64,000 bases of DNA, taken from assembly GCF_024199845.1 (NCBI RefSeq), contig NZ_JANADO010000002.1, positions 377,152 through 441,151 on the forward strand. The letters are read 5' to 3'. The position numbers and the translations under genes are program-made. This document shows positions 55,714 through 64,000 of this stretch, in pieces. Each line of letters opens with the position of its first letter. Within the stretch, counting starts at the first letter, position 1. Source of the stretch: Bradyrhizobium sp. CCGB12. Lineage in GTDB: Bacteria; Pseudomonadota; Alphaproteobacteria; Rhizobiales; Xanthobacteraceae. The notes beneath the pieces were generated by a model. The model was not told where the DNA came from. It did no database searches and was given only the letters and a program-made list of their open reading frames with translations.

Positions 55714-58700
55714 TTACTCGGCAGCCAATGCTGATCGCAATTCCGGTTTCTCGCGCGAAGCCTCGTCCTTATTGTCTGCGGTCGGCTTGATCCGAAACCA
55801 CGCGGCATAGAGCGCGGGAAGGAACAGCAGAATCAGGACCGTGCCGACTGCGGTGCCGCCGATCAACGTATAGGCCATCGATCCCCAAAACACGGAATGC
55901 GTGAGCGGGATGAAGGCCAGCACGGCGGCCAATGCGGTGAGGATCACGGGCCTCGTGCGTTGCACCGTCGCCTCGATGACGGCGTGATAGTCATCAAGTC
56001 CGGCGGCAAGGTTCTCCTTGATTTGTTCGGTCAGGATCAGAGTGTTGCGCATCAGGATGCCCGCCAGTCCGATCAGGCCCAGAATCGCGTTGAATCCGAA
56101 CGGCTGGTGAAAGATCAGCAACATCGGCACGACGCCGACGAGGCCAAGTGGTCCCGTCAGCACGACCATGGCCATCGTCGAGAAGGATCGCACCTGCAGC
56201 ATGACGACGATCAGCATGGCGGCAATCATGGCCGGGAAGATCGTCGCCAACGCGTCATTGGCCTTGGTTGCCTCCTCGATCGATCCGCCCAGCTCGATAC
56301 GATAGCCGGCCGGAAGAGATGCGATCAGGGGCTGCAGGGCCGTCTTGATCTCCTTGGAGACCTCCGGAGGTTGGGTCGCCTCATTGATATCCGAGCGTAT
56401 CGTGACGACGGGGGTGCGATCGCGGCGCTTCATAATCGGCTCTTCAAGTCGGATTTCCGAATGGCCGACCTGGTCGAGCGGAATCGAACGGCCGTCCCGG
56501 CTCATCAACGAGAAATCCGCCAGACGCGCCGGATCGAGCCGCTCGCCACCGGCGCTACGTGCCACGATCGGGACATTGCGGATGTCCTCGCGAACCTGCG
56601 TCACGGCGATGCCCGTGAGGAGGAACTGGAGCTGGCGGCCCACCTCGGCCGGCGACAGGCCGATCAGGTTCAGTCGGTCCTGATCCGGGATGAAGCGAAG
56701 CACGGGCATGCGATCGCCCCAATCCCGATTTGCCTGCCGCGCGTCATGAACGCCACGCATAACTTCGAGAGCCTTCTGGGAGATCGCGTACAATTGAGTG
56801 GGATCTGGTCCCATGACCCTGAACTCCACCGGGAACGGCGTATAGGGTCCGAACACGAGCTGGGTGACGCGCACATTGGCCTCGGGAGCAAGGCCCTGTG
56901 ACACCGCCTGTCGGAGCCGGTGCTTCAAAGCCTCGCGCGCTTCCGCGTCAGGCGTCAGCACGACGATCTTGGCGAAGGCCGGATCCGGCAGCTCGGGCGC
57001 CATCGCGAAGAAGAAGCGCGGCGCACCCTGACCGACATAGCTCGTGATGATCTTGGCCTCGGATTGATCGTGCAGCCAGCCCTCGAGCTTCTCGACGGTG
57101 GCCGTCGTCGTCTCGATGCTGGTGCCTTCCGGCAGGCGAACTTCTACCAGCACTTCGGGGCGGTCGGAGGTCGGGAAGAACTGCTGCTTGACGCCCCCCA
57201 TGCCGACAACGGAAAGCGCGAAGGCGACGGCGACGATGCTGCAGGTCAGGAACTTGTGGCGGACGGCGAAGGTGATGAGTCCTCGCAGGCGCTGATAGTT
57301 GGGCGTGCCGTAAATCGCGTGGTGACCGCCTTCGACCGGCTTGATCGCGGGCAGCATCTTGACGCCAAGATAGGGCGTGAAGATCACCGCGACGATCCAG
57401 GAGACGATGAGGGCAAAGCCCACGACCCAGAAGATGTTGCCGGCATATTCGCCGGCGGTCGAGCGGGCGAAGCCCACCGGCAGGAAACCGGCGATCGTCA
57501 CGAGTGTTCCGGACAGCATCGGCGCCGCAGTGTGGCTCCACGCATAGGCTGCCGCCGAGATGCGGTCCATGCCTTCTTCCATCTTCACCACCATCACCTC
57601 GATCGCGATGATGGCGTCGTCGACGAGGAGACCGAGCGCCAGGATAAGGGCGCCGAGGGTGATACGGTCGAAGAACCGGCCGGTCTCCAACATGATGAGG
57701 AACACGACGGCCAGCGTCAAAGGAACGGCAGCCGCGACAACGATGCCGACGCGCCAGCCGAGGCTGAGCAGGCTCACCAGCAGCACCACGCCGAGCGCCA
57801 TCGCGAACTTCATCATGAACTCGTCGACCGCCGAGGTGATGTTGACGGCCTGATCGCTGACCTTGGCCAGGGTCATCCCGAGCGGCAGTGTCCCAGCGAT
57901 GGCTGCGGACCTGTCCTCCAGCGCCTTGCCGAGCGCCAGACCGTTCCAGCCCTCCTGCATCACCGCCGCGAGCATGATGGTGGGCTCACCCTGGTGTCGG
58001 ATGATATAGGTGGGTGGATCCTCGTAGCCGCGGCGGACCTCGGCAATGTCGGAAAGCTTCAGCGTTCGCCCGGCAGCGACGATGGGCGTGTCGGCAATCG
58101 CCTGGACGCTGTCATAAGCGCCATCGACCCGGATGAAGACCTGCGGCCCCTTGGTGTCGATCGAGCCTGCCGGTGTCACCGTGTTCTGCCGCTGCAAGGC
58201 GGCAACGATATCCGTTGCCGACACACCGAGGGTTGTCAGCTTGGCATAGGAAAACTCGACGAAGATTTGCTCGGGACGTTCGCCGAGGATGTTGATCTTC
58301 TTGACGCCGGGCACGTGCAGGAGGTCCTGACGGATGACCTCGGCTTGCCTGGCGAGCTCGCGCATCGGCATGCCCTTGGCCTTGAGGGCATAAAGGGCGA
58401 AGCTCACATCCGAATATTCGTCGTTGACGAAGGGGCCGAGCACGCCAGAGGGCAGCTTGCGCGCTTCATCTCCCAGCTTCTTGCGGGCCTGATAGAATTC
58501 CTCCTGCACGCTCGATGGCGGCGTGCTGTCCTTCAGCGTCACCGTCATGTAGGCATAACCGGGCCGCGTTGTCGTCTCCACCCGGTCGTACCAGGTCAGT
58601 TCCTGAATCCGCTTCTCCAGGGGTTCGGCGACCTGGTCCTGCATCTCGCGTGCCGTCGCGCCCGGCCACACGGTGGTGACCGTCAGGGTCTTGATGGTGA

Positions 58701-58824
58701 AGGACGGGTCCTCGGCACGCCCGAGCATGATGAAGGCGTAGGCGCCTGCGGCCGCCAGCAGGAGGATGAAGAACAGGGTGACGGCCCGCTCGCGGACGGC
58801 GAGCGCGGAAAGATTGAAGCTCAT
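55714..58824 (-). CDS. RND efflux permease
   Basis: 1036 residues, HAE1-type inner-membrane pump using proton motive force. First helix AVTLFFILLLAAAGAYAFIM, porter domain with AEDPSFTIKTLTVTTVWPGA, helix 4 region LILALGLLVDDAIIAIEVMV with the paired Asp needed for proton relay, a second half beginning FLTCSIVAVAFALSVVGMGG and LVGVVPMLLIFHQPFGFNAI near the end. Start ATG overlaps the adaptor's stop (TGATG). No outer-membrane channel is present, so it must borrow a TolC-like protein. Intact. Confidence 0.93.
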   Translation of the reverse strand: MSFNLSALAVRERAVTLFFILLLAAAGAYAFIMLGRAEDPSFTIKTLTVTTVWPGATAREMQDQVAEPLEKRIQELTWYDRVETTTRPGYAYMTVTLKDSTPPSSVQEEFYQARKKLGDEARKLPSGVLGPFVNDEYSDVSFALYALKAKGMPMRELARQAEVIRQDLLHVPGVKKINILGERPEQIFVEFSYAKLTTLGVSATDIVAALQRQNTVTPAGSIDTKGPQVFIRVDGAYDSVQAIADTPIVAAGRTLKLSDIAEVRRGYEDPPTYIIRHQGEPTIMLAAVMQEGWNGLALGKALEDRSAAIAGTLPLGMTLAKVSDQAVNITSAVDEFMMKFAMALGVVLLVSLLSLGWRVGIVVAAAVPLTLAVVFLIMLETGRFFDRITLGALILALGLLVDDAIIAIEVMVVKMEEGMDRISAAAYAWSHTAAPMLSGTLVTIAGFLPVGFARSTAGEYAGNIFWVVGFALIVSWIVAVIFTPYLGVKMLPAIKPVEGGHHAIYGTPNYQRLRGLITFAVRHKFLTCSIVAVAFALSVVGMGGVKQQFFPTSDRPEVLVEVRLPEGTSIETTTATVEKLEGWLHDQSEAKIITSYVGQGAPRFFFAMAPELPDPAFAKIVVLTPDAEAREALKHRLRQAVSQGLAPEANVRVTQLVFGPYTPFPVEFRVMGPDPTQLYAISQKALEVMRGVHDARQANRDWGDRMPVLRFIPDQDRLNLIGLSPAEVGRQLQFLLTGIAVTQVREDIRNVPIVARSAGGERLDPARLADFSLMSRDGRSIPLDQVGHSEIRLEEPIMKRRDRTPVVTIRSDINEATQPPEVSKEIKTALQPLIASLPAGYRIELGGSIEEATKANDALATIFPAMIAAMLIVVMLQVRSFSTMAMVVLTGPLGLVGVVPMLLIFHQPFGFNAILGLIGLAGILMRNTLILTEQIKENLAAGLDDYHAVIEATVQRTRPVILTALAAVLAFIPLTHSVFWGSMAYTLIGGTAVGTVLILLFLPALYAAWFRIKPTADNKDEASREKPELRSALAAE

Positions 58825-59927
58825 CAGTTGCTCCTGGTTTCCGACGCAGTCCGGACGCGAGCGCCCTCGTGCAGGAGATGAGCGCCGAGTGAAACAATCT
58901 GGTCACCGGAGTTCGATCCGGAGATAACGGCCGTTTCGCTGGTCACACGCAGAAGCGTGACGGGCTGCAGGCGTACGGTCGAGGTGGCGCCGTCGAAGAC
59001 CCAAACGCCCGTCGTCCTGCCGTCATCGAGCACGGCTCCCAGCGGCACCTGGAGTTCGGGCTGACTATCCTGGTTTGCAAGCCGAACGGTGACCGTCGCG
59101 CCTAGTGGTGCCGCCGCGGCCTCACCATCGAGCACGTAGCGGGCCTCATAAGTGCGGGTCTGGGGATCAGCGGAATCCGACAACTGCCGAAGATGTGCGC
59201 TATAGCGGCGCCCATCGCCCCCATACAGGCTTGCATCGGCGAGCGAACCAATCGCCGGCCGGGTCGTTTCGGGCAGCGCCACCACAGCTTCGCGAGGACC
59301 GGACTGTGCCAGCCGAACGACCGTTTGGCCGGCGGAGACCACTTGTCCCGGCTCGCCAAGTGTTTGGGTGACCGTTCCGTCCGCATCAGCCACCAGGACG
59401 GAATAGGTTGCCTGGTTCTCGGCGACCCCTGCTTCGGCTTCCGCCGCGGCAAGCTGCGCTTTGGCGGTGTCCGATGCGGCCTTCGCCTGCTCGTAGCGCT
59501 GTTTGGACGTCCATCCGTCGTTCACGAGATTGGCGTAGCGCCGCTCGTCGGCGTCGGTCTGAACGACAACTGCACGCGCAGCGGCGACGGCGTTGCGCTT
59601 CGCTGCCACCGCCAGACGGAGGTCGGTTTCGTCGATCCGCATCAGCGGCTGGCCGGATTTGACCTGCTCACCGACATTCACGAGTCGTTCGACGATCTTC
59701 CCGGCAACGCGAAAACCGAGATTGCTTTCCACCCTGGCGCCGATGGTCCCGGTGAAACGGCGCTCGGATCCGCTGACGCGCGCGGCCGTCGCCAGACGGA
59801 CCATCGGGGGATCCTGCCTCGGGTCGCTGACCGCAGAGGCTTGATGGGCGGGAATCGCAAGGGCAACGAAGGTTGCCACCCCCGCCGGGATCAAAATACC
59901 GGCCAGCACCGCAACACCCCTCAACAT
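58824..59927 (-). CDS. RND periplasmic adaptor
   Basis: 367 residues, AcrA/MexA type. ATG 59927 after AAGGAGAC. N-terminal anchor (GVAVLAGILIPAGVATFVAL), biotinyl-lipoyl halves VESNLGFRVAGKIVERLVNV and YSVLVADADGTVTQTLGEPG with a helical hairpin between, then beta-barrel (IGSLADASLYGGDGRRYSAH) and membrane-proximal domains. It links the permease to an outer-membrane channel. First gene of the operon, divergent from its likely TetR regulator, with repeated operator-like boxes between. Confidence 0.92.
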   Translation of the reverse strand: MLRGVAVLAGILIPAGVATFVALAIPAHQASAVSDPRQDPPMVRLATAARVSGSERRFTGTIGARVESNLGFRVAGKIVERLVNVGEQVKSGQPLMRIDETDLRLAVAAKRNAVAAARAVVVQTDADERRYANLVNDGWTSKQRYEQAKAASDTAKAQLAAAEAEAGVAENQATYSVLVADADGTVTQTLGEPGQVVSAGQTVVRLAQSGPREAVVALPETTRPAIGSLADASLYGGDGRRYSAHLRQLSDSADPQTRTYEARYVLDGEAAAAPLGATVTVRLANQDSQPELQVPLGAVLDDGRTTGVWVFDGATSTVRLQPVTLLRVTSETAVISGSNSGDQIVSLGAHLLHEGARVRTASETRSN

Positions 59928-59947
59928 GACCGTCTCCTTTGAATTTT

Positions 59948-60117
59948 AGATTTCGTTCGACTTCTATATTTCTATTAGAAGTCGATCGCAATCTATTCTT
60001 CAGTTCTGACGGAAAGCGGAAATCGACCCTTTCCCCCCGTGCAGCGGCGAAATCCAGCGACACACCTTGATAGATTGCGCCTGAACTCTAACCTAGATAT
60101 AGAGGTCGAACGAAATC
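59948..60117. promoter_or_regulatory. operator-like boxes between the RND operon and TetR
   Basis: A perfect palindrome CGACTTCTA (59958-59966) / TAGAAGTCG (59976-59984). The extended left half, atttcgttcgacttctatat at 59950-59969, recurs inverted at 60095-60116 (gatatagaggtcgaacgaaa). Such repeats are the usual binding sites of a TetR repressor. Binding is inferred. Confidence 0.65.
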
Positions 60118-60133
60118 CAAATGGAGGTCCACA

Positions 60134-60712
60134 ATGCGAGTCAGTCGCACCCAGGCGGCGGAGAACCGCCAAACCGTGATCAATGTGGCAAGTCGCCTCT
60201 TCAGGGAGCGCGGCTTTGATGGCATCGGGCTCAAGGATCTGATGAAAGGTGCCGGGCTGACCCAAGGCGCCTTTTACAAGCAGTTCGGCTCAAAAGAGGA
60301 TCTGGCGGTCGAGGCGTCCAAGCGCGCGTTGGAGAGTGCTTCCGGCCGATGGTCGGACGCTGCCGCGGCACATCCTGACGATCCACTCGGCGCGGTGATC
60401 GCGTTTTACCTCAGTGGCGACCATCGCGGAGAAAAGATGGACGGCTGCCCGATCGTGGCACTCGGCTCGGATGCCGCCCGACAGGGCCCCGACGTGAAGG
60501 CGGAATTCGAAGCGGGAATCAAAGCGCATCTCGATGTGCTCGACCGCTTCATCGCCGGGACCGGCGACGAGGCCTCCCGCGGCAAGGCCATGGCCATTCT
60601 CGCGACGATGGTCGGCGCGGTGACGCTATCGCGCGTCGTCAACGACCCCGATCTGGCTCAGGCGCTTTTGGATGCCGCGGCCGAACAGGTTCGCGACGCA
60701 GCTGCCGCTTGA
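60134..60712 (+). CDS. TetR-family repressor, AcrR-like
   Basis: 192 residues. MRVSRTQAAENRQTVINVAS, RLFRERGFDGIGLKDLMKGA, GLTQGAFYKQFGSKEDLAVE is a full TetR DNA-binding domain. The C-terminal domain has a Cys in DGCPIVALGSDAARQGPDVK. The GLTxGAFYxHFxSKxxL pattern is that of TetR repressors of drug or aldehyde-stress genes. Divergent from the RND operon, operator boxes between; followed by a hydrolase gene. Likely represses both directions and is released by a toxic substrate. Confidence 0.92.
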   Translation: MRVSRTQAAENRQTVINVASRLFRERGFDGIGLKDLMKGAGLTQGAFYKQFGSKEDLAVEASKRALESASGRWSDAAAAHPDDPLGAVIAFYLSGDHRGEKMDGCPIVALGSDAARQGPDVKAEFEAGIKAHLDVLDRFIAGTGDEASRGKAMAILATMVGAVTLSRVVNDPDLAQALLDAAAEQVRDAAAA

Positions 60713-60744
60713 AGGCGCCCCCCCTCAAAGCACGGAGAGATCGA

Positions 60745-61605
60745 ATGCTCAGCGTGATCGAAGCCAAACCAAGTTTGCTGAAGATATCGGATAAGCTAAG
60801 CGTACGTTTTCAGAAGACCGGCAGCGGGCCTCCGCTGCTCCTCATCCATACGATCCGGACGCAGCTCGAGTATTTCCGCGCGCTTGCGCCCCTCCTCGCC
60901 AGATCGCACACGGTGTACGCTATCGACCTCCCGGGGCACGGCCACTCACCGATCGATCCAGGCGCGAGCTTCGACGAGCCCTACTTCAGGCGGGCCGTCA
61001 TAAGCTTCATCGAGGAGCTGGACCTCTCCAACCTGACACTCGTTGGTGAATCGATCGGCGGGGCGTTGGCTCTCACCGTGGCGGCATCGCTTCCGCAGCG
61101 GGTGAAGCGGGTCTTTGCGATCAACTCCTACGACTATGAGACCCGCTACGGCGACGGCCTTCGACGCGGCAACTGGCTCGCGAACTTCATCATCGGAAGT
61201 TTGCAGATCCCGGTGCTCGGCGCGATCAATGCTTCGCTCGAAAACAAGATCGTGCTCGGCAAGATCATGGGCGGCGGATATCACGACCCGCGCAAACTAC
61301 CAGCCGACCTGCTTGCTGAGTTCGGTGAAGTAGCCCGTCGCCCCGGATACAAGCGGGCTGCACGCAAGGTGCTGGCAGGCTGGCGATCCTGGAGCAAGGC
61401 ACGCGATTACTATTATCAGATCTCGGCGCCCGTGACGCTCGTCTACGGCGATAGCGATTGGTCACGGCCAGATGAACGCGAACGCACACATTCGCTGATT
61501 CCTGCTTCGCAGATGGTGACTCTCAAGAATACCGGCCACTTCTCGACTGTCGAAAATCCGTCGGAGCTGGCTCGCGTGATACTGGAGACAGAACGACCGC
61601 AATGA
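60745..61605 (+). CDS. alpha/beta hydrolase
   Basis: 286 residues from ATG 60745, after GGAGAG; a TTG at 60709 overlapping the TetR stop is the alternative. PLLLIHTIRTQLEYFRALAP (oxyanion region), YAIDLPGHGHSPIDPGASF, nucleophile Ser in LVGESIGGALALT, Asp in YGDSDWS, His in NTGHFSTVENPSELA. Complete catalytic triad. The substrate is unknown; the position behind the TetR repressor suggests a role in breaking down the same toxic compound the pump exports. Confidence 0.9.
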   Translation: MLSVIEAKPSLLKISDKLSVRFQKTGSGPPLLLIHTIRTQLEYFRALAPLLARSHTVYAIDLPGHGHSPIDPGASFDEPYFRRAVISFIEELDLSNLTLVGESIGGALALTVAASLPQRVKRVFAINSYDYETRYGDGLRRGNWLANFIIGSLQIPVLGAINASLENKIVLGKIMGGGYHDPRKLPADLLAEFGEVARRPGYKRAARKVLAGWRSWSKARDYYYQISAPVTLVYGDSDWSRPDERERTHSLIPASQMVTLKNTGHFSTVENPSELARVILETERPQ

Positions 61606-61853
61606 TCGACATAAGGGTATTCGATCACGTTCACAGTTTTGCTCGCCCTGGTATCCCGCTACGACGGGGGACATAATCGACCTGTACCATCGCATCTGCG
61701 CGCTCTATCGAATGGGGTGAAGATGCAGAAGCAAAGAAAAAGGTCGCACAACAATCCGACCGTGCGACGTCCGATCACGTAAAGCGTTGCACGAAACGCG
61801 CTTTGGTTTTCTGCCCGGAATTGAGAAAACCCTACATCAACAGGGCTTTGAGA
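61606..61853. other. no gene supported
   Basis: Nothing recognised. Confidence 0.35.
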
Positions 61854-61902
61854 TGGTGGGCGCACCAGGGCTCGAACCTGGGACCCGATGATTAAGAGAC
61901 AG
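61854..61902 (-). tRNA. 3' part of a tRNA gene, probably tRNA-Lys(CUU)
   Basis: On the reverse strand, ctgtctcttaatcat (anticodon loop with CTT), a variable loop, T-arm CCAGG-TTCGAGC-CCTGG and acceptor end TGCGCCC-A-CCA. The 5' half (acceptor 5' strand and D-arm) is missing, replaced by unrelated sequence. This is what an integrating element leaves when it uses the 3' end of a tRNA as attachment site. Lys is deduced from the loop sequence. Confidence 0.7.
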
Positions 61903-62401
61903 CCACCGGTCGAACATAATCAATGACTTACTGGTCGCACCACTGGGCATGTCCGACCGAAAGTGGGCATTCGTCGCACGATCGTAGTGATTGCATTTTG
62001 TAGCCTCCTCAGCTTCCGCCATTGAGTTGTGTCGCTCATACACCACGTGGATGTTACGCGAACGACGCCCTGCTTACCGCACGGTTGAAGGTTGGCCGCG
62101 GTCGGGTACTGTTGGAAGCTGGGGCTATCCGCGAATGCTAAGAACACGGGTGGATGCGAGATCATGTCGATCCTCACGCTCGCGAACGTGCTTTCGAAAT
62201 TGCTCCGCAACACCCTCCATCTGGGGTGTCACCAGAGTCGGCTGCCGTGGCGCTAGCCGAGGTTTTTGACGGGATTGGCGACACCTGCCCGAGTGTCTAC
62301 CCTGAGAGGATTACTGGTGACGCGGTGCTGGTTCTCCATCTGAAAGCTCTGTGCGCTTAACTCGGATGCCTCTCCAAGCAACAAACCGGCGGTCCCTTGT
62401 C
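61903..62401. other. no gene supported
   Basis: No integrase or other gene is seen next to the tRNA fragment. Confidence 0.35.
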
Positions 62402-62941
62402 TTAGGCACGCGGCTTTTTCTTACTCCCTCCACCCGTGTCGTCACGCTTCTTCTTGACAACGCTGATCTCTCCATTGCCCTCGACACGTGCGCTTTCTAC
62501 CTCAGAAAAATCGTCAAGCCCCTCCTGCCTGAGATGGCTCCTTAGCTCCTCTTCAGTAATAAGCTCGCGCCGCATATTGCGCCGGTCCATGCGGCCGCCG
62601 GTAATCAGTGGCACCGGCGACGGTGCGAGCAGCCGCTCGAAAAGCCTGACATGGAAACCAAGCCAGTTGAGCCCGAAATCCCAGAAAACGATGGTGAGTA
62701 CGAGCACGATGCTCTCGGTGACCGATTTGTACTCCTTTGAGAAACCATTTTGCGCGGCATCGGCAATCACGACGATTACGAGAATGTCGGCAATACCGAT
62801 TGTGGAGGATTGACGCTTCATGAGAAACCGCAGGATAACGAAAAGGGCGACATAGCTGAGGCTACCACGCACGACCATTTCGAGAATGGAGTGGGTCGGA
62901 ATAACTATGTCAGCCCAGTCGACGCTATAAATTTTTGACAT
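62402..62941 (-). CDS. DUF421 / YetF-type membrane protein
   Basis: 179 residues from ATG 62941, eight bases after GAAGAAGGT. Three N-terminal helices (VVRGSLSYVALFVILRFLMK, TIGIADILVIVVIADAAQNG, IVLVLTIVFWDFGLNWLGF) and a cytoplasmic DUF421 domain with NMRRELITEEELRSHLRQEG and a VESARVEGNGEISVVKKKRD end. Family members are common stress-regulon membrane proteins of unknown mechanism. The C-terminus is basic. Confidence 0.9.
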   Translation of the reverse strand: MSKIYSVDWADIVIPTHSILEMVVRGSLSYVALFVILRFLMKRQSSTIGIADILVIVVIADAAQNGFSKEYKSVTESIVLVLTIVFWDFGLNWLGFHVRLFERLLAPSPVPLITGGRMDRRNMRRELITEEELRSHLRQEGLDDFSEVESARVEGNGEISVVKKKRDDTGGGSKKKPRA

Positions 62942-63204
62942 CGCAGATACCTTCTTCACTGGTGGTCATTGCCCCAAATGATCCAGTTTTCGCAGCGGAG
63001 CCATTGATGGTGACGCACCCGTCGGCATTGCCTCGCGGCTCGGCAGGCTGCTAATAGCCTACATGGCGAAGGCTCAGCGTTGTTCAGCCATGCTACCAGC
63101 GGAAATGCCGAATGAGCAGCCGCTCTCCTCAGCGCAAGCGCACTCAGTGAAGTACTATCAAAACGCAGGGATAGCAGGCCTTCACTGGAAAGGCATGGAC
63201 AAGG
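62942..63204. other. no gene supported
   Basis: Intergenic, nothing recognised. Confidence 0.35.
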
Positions 63205-63789
63205 CTACTTCTGATCGACGTTGCTCGTCCCGGAGCCCGGAGTGCCGATTGGCAAGCCGTTCGCGGCGTGACCGACGCCAACGCCTGGAGCACTGACCGC
63301 GCCGGGAGCTTGGTCTTGAGGAAGCGTCTTGATGCCCGTTCTTGCTTGTTCGGCGGGGGTCATCTGCCGGCCGTTGTTGTTGCCGCCGTTCGTTGCCGTG
63401 ATGCCAGACTTGTCGTTCCCGTTTTGCGTACCCGTCAAACCAGTCGCGGTGTTGCCCGTGCCCGAGCTGGTTGGGGCCGCAGGTGTGCTTGCTGTATTCC
63501 CGTTCGGCGTCGGCGGCTGAACGTTCGGACTAATTGGCGAGTTGTTTGTGTGGACTCCCGTTGTGCTGTTGTTGGTCCCCATGCCGGATGGTGCCGAGGG
63601 GCCGCCACTCGCGCCATTGGACATCCCGACGCCTGCGCCTGAACTCGCGGATGACCCGGACGCCCCACCGCTGGAGGCCGCCCCACCCGCGCCTCCACCA
63701 GCACCACCACCGCCTCCGCCACCTTGGGCGAGGACAGGAGTAACAGCCAGGGACAACGCAGCTGTAAGAAGAAGAGATTTTCGGTTCAT
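63205..63789 (-). CDS. Gly/Asn/Thr-rich secreted protein
   Basis: 194 residues from ATG 63789 after GGAGAAGG. Signal peptide MNRKSLLLTAALSLAVTPVL with AQ cleavage, then poly-Gly (GGGGGGGAGGGAGG) and low-complexity Ser/Gly, Asn/Thr/Pro stretches; near the end the motif MTPAEQARTGIKTLPQDQAP. No Cys. Probably periplasmic or extracellular; related to the broken gene at 13888. GGAAC 17 bases before CATT upstream is one base off the EcfG consensus. Confidence 0.75.
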   Translation of the reverse strand: MNRKSLLLTAALSLAVTPVLAQGGGGGGGAGGGAGGAASSGGASGSSASSGAGVGMSNGASGGPSAPSGMGTNNSTTGVHTNNSPISPNVQPPTPNGNTASTPAAPTSSGTGNTATGLTGTQNGNDKSGITATNGGNNNGRQMTPAEQARTGIKTLPQDQAPGAVSAPGVGVGHAANGLPIGTPGSGTSNVDQK

Positions 63790-64000
63790 GACCTTCTCCC
63801 GATGGAAAGAAGATCAATGGTGTGAAAGAGGCGATAGTTCCTGAGTGGCCCATTCCCTTTTGGGGGCCGTCCCTCTCCCGCCCTTCCCCTTCTTCCTTCG
63901 ATTGTGACTTCTATCGTCCTCGCGGGACGCAACACTCGCGGTTGTCTTCAAGCCGACCAACGATCCTGTTCTTCTTGATGAGCATGCTCATTGAGCCGTT
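63790..64000. other. right edge, no gene supported
   Basis: Leader of the Gly-rich gene, then nothing recognisable to the window end. Confidence 0.4.

Noticed and set aside
63205..63789. Poly-Gly protein as a PE-PGRS-like or silk-like toxin
   Set aside because: Only low complexity and a signal peptide support it; no toxin domain or immunity gene is adjacent.
317..63853. Long open frames opposite strong genes (for example opposite the RND permease, the glycosyltransferase and polX)
   Set aside because: They are high-GC shadow frames: no ribosome sites, Arg/Ala/Gly-rich nonsense proteins, and they mirror a well-conserved gene.

Overview
The window looks like an accessory, rearrangement-prone stretch of a Bradyrhizobium-type chromosome (Alphaproteobacteria, Hyphomicrobiales). 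Pointers are the high GC, many short conserved hypotheticals of a bradyrhizobial kind, a ROSE-type RNA thermometer before an hsp20 gene, the dispersed 'GQKQ' mosaic repeat of these genomes, and several spaced GGAAC...GTT motifs like those of the general-stress sigma factor EcfG. The genus is inferred from family resemblance; no database search was possible.

Layout. 0-9 kb: a thioredoxin-reductase-like remnant, a DUF3606 gene plus frameshifted glgX under an EcfG-like promoter, a nuoD tail, and a scrambled polX/MOSC locus in which one polX copy has been cut in two by an inversion of about 2.5 kb. 9-19 kb: topoisomerase IB, a NUDIX hydrolase, a DUF2243 gene, two decayed sdhB copies, two DUF4142 paralogues (one with an inverted middle), and a YihY/BrkB membrane protein. 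19-23 kb: two divergent GAF-containing histidine kinases sharing a symmetrical EcfG-like promoter, and a single-domain response regulator coupled to one of them. 24-32 kb: ThuA-like protein, SnoaL-like protein, decayed IS110 element, CHASE3/HAMP histidine kinase, split HtrA remnants and a third DUF4142. 32-36 kb: a three-gene operon of tiny ATGA-coupled ORFs, two hsp20 genes and small stress-type ORFs, then an NDUFS4-like gene. 36-43 kb: a second IS110 remnant, an intact SAM/adenylate cyclase/AAA/TPR regulator and a headless paralogue. 43-51 kb: two GreA/Rnk-type genes, a glycosyltransferase, PRC-barrel protein, zinc ribbon and the intact polX. 51-64 kb: a decayed isoaspartyl methyltransferase/erythromycin-esterase fusion, MFS transporter, an RND efflux system with its divergent TetR regulator and hydrolase, a tRNA 3'-end fragment, a DUF421 protein and a Gly/Asn-rich secreted protein.

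Theme. Intact genes are mostly stress, envelope and signalling functions (DNA topology and repair, chaperones, efflux, PRC/DUF4142/DUF421 proteins, HWE kinases), and many sit 35-100 bases downstream of an EcfG-like promoter. Between them lie many gene fragments with frameshifts, amber stops, deletions and two inversions whose breakpoints can be read directly. I see no undescribed defence or conflict system. The most notable items are the two gene-splitting inversions, the shared symmetrical promoter between the kinases, and a PolX family whose polymerase-site aspartates appear to be missing.
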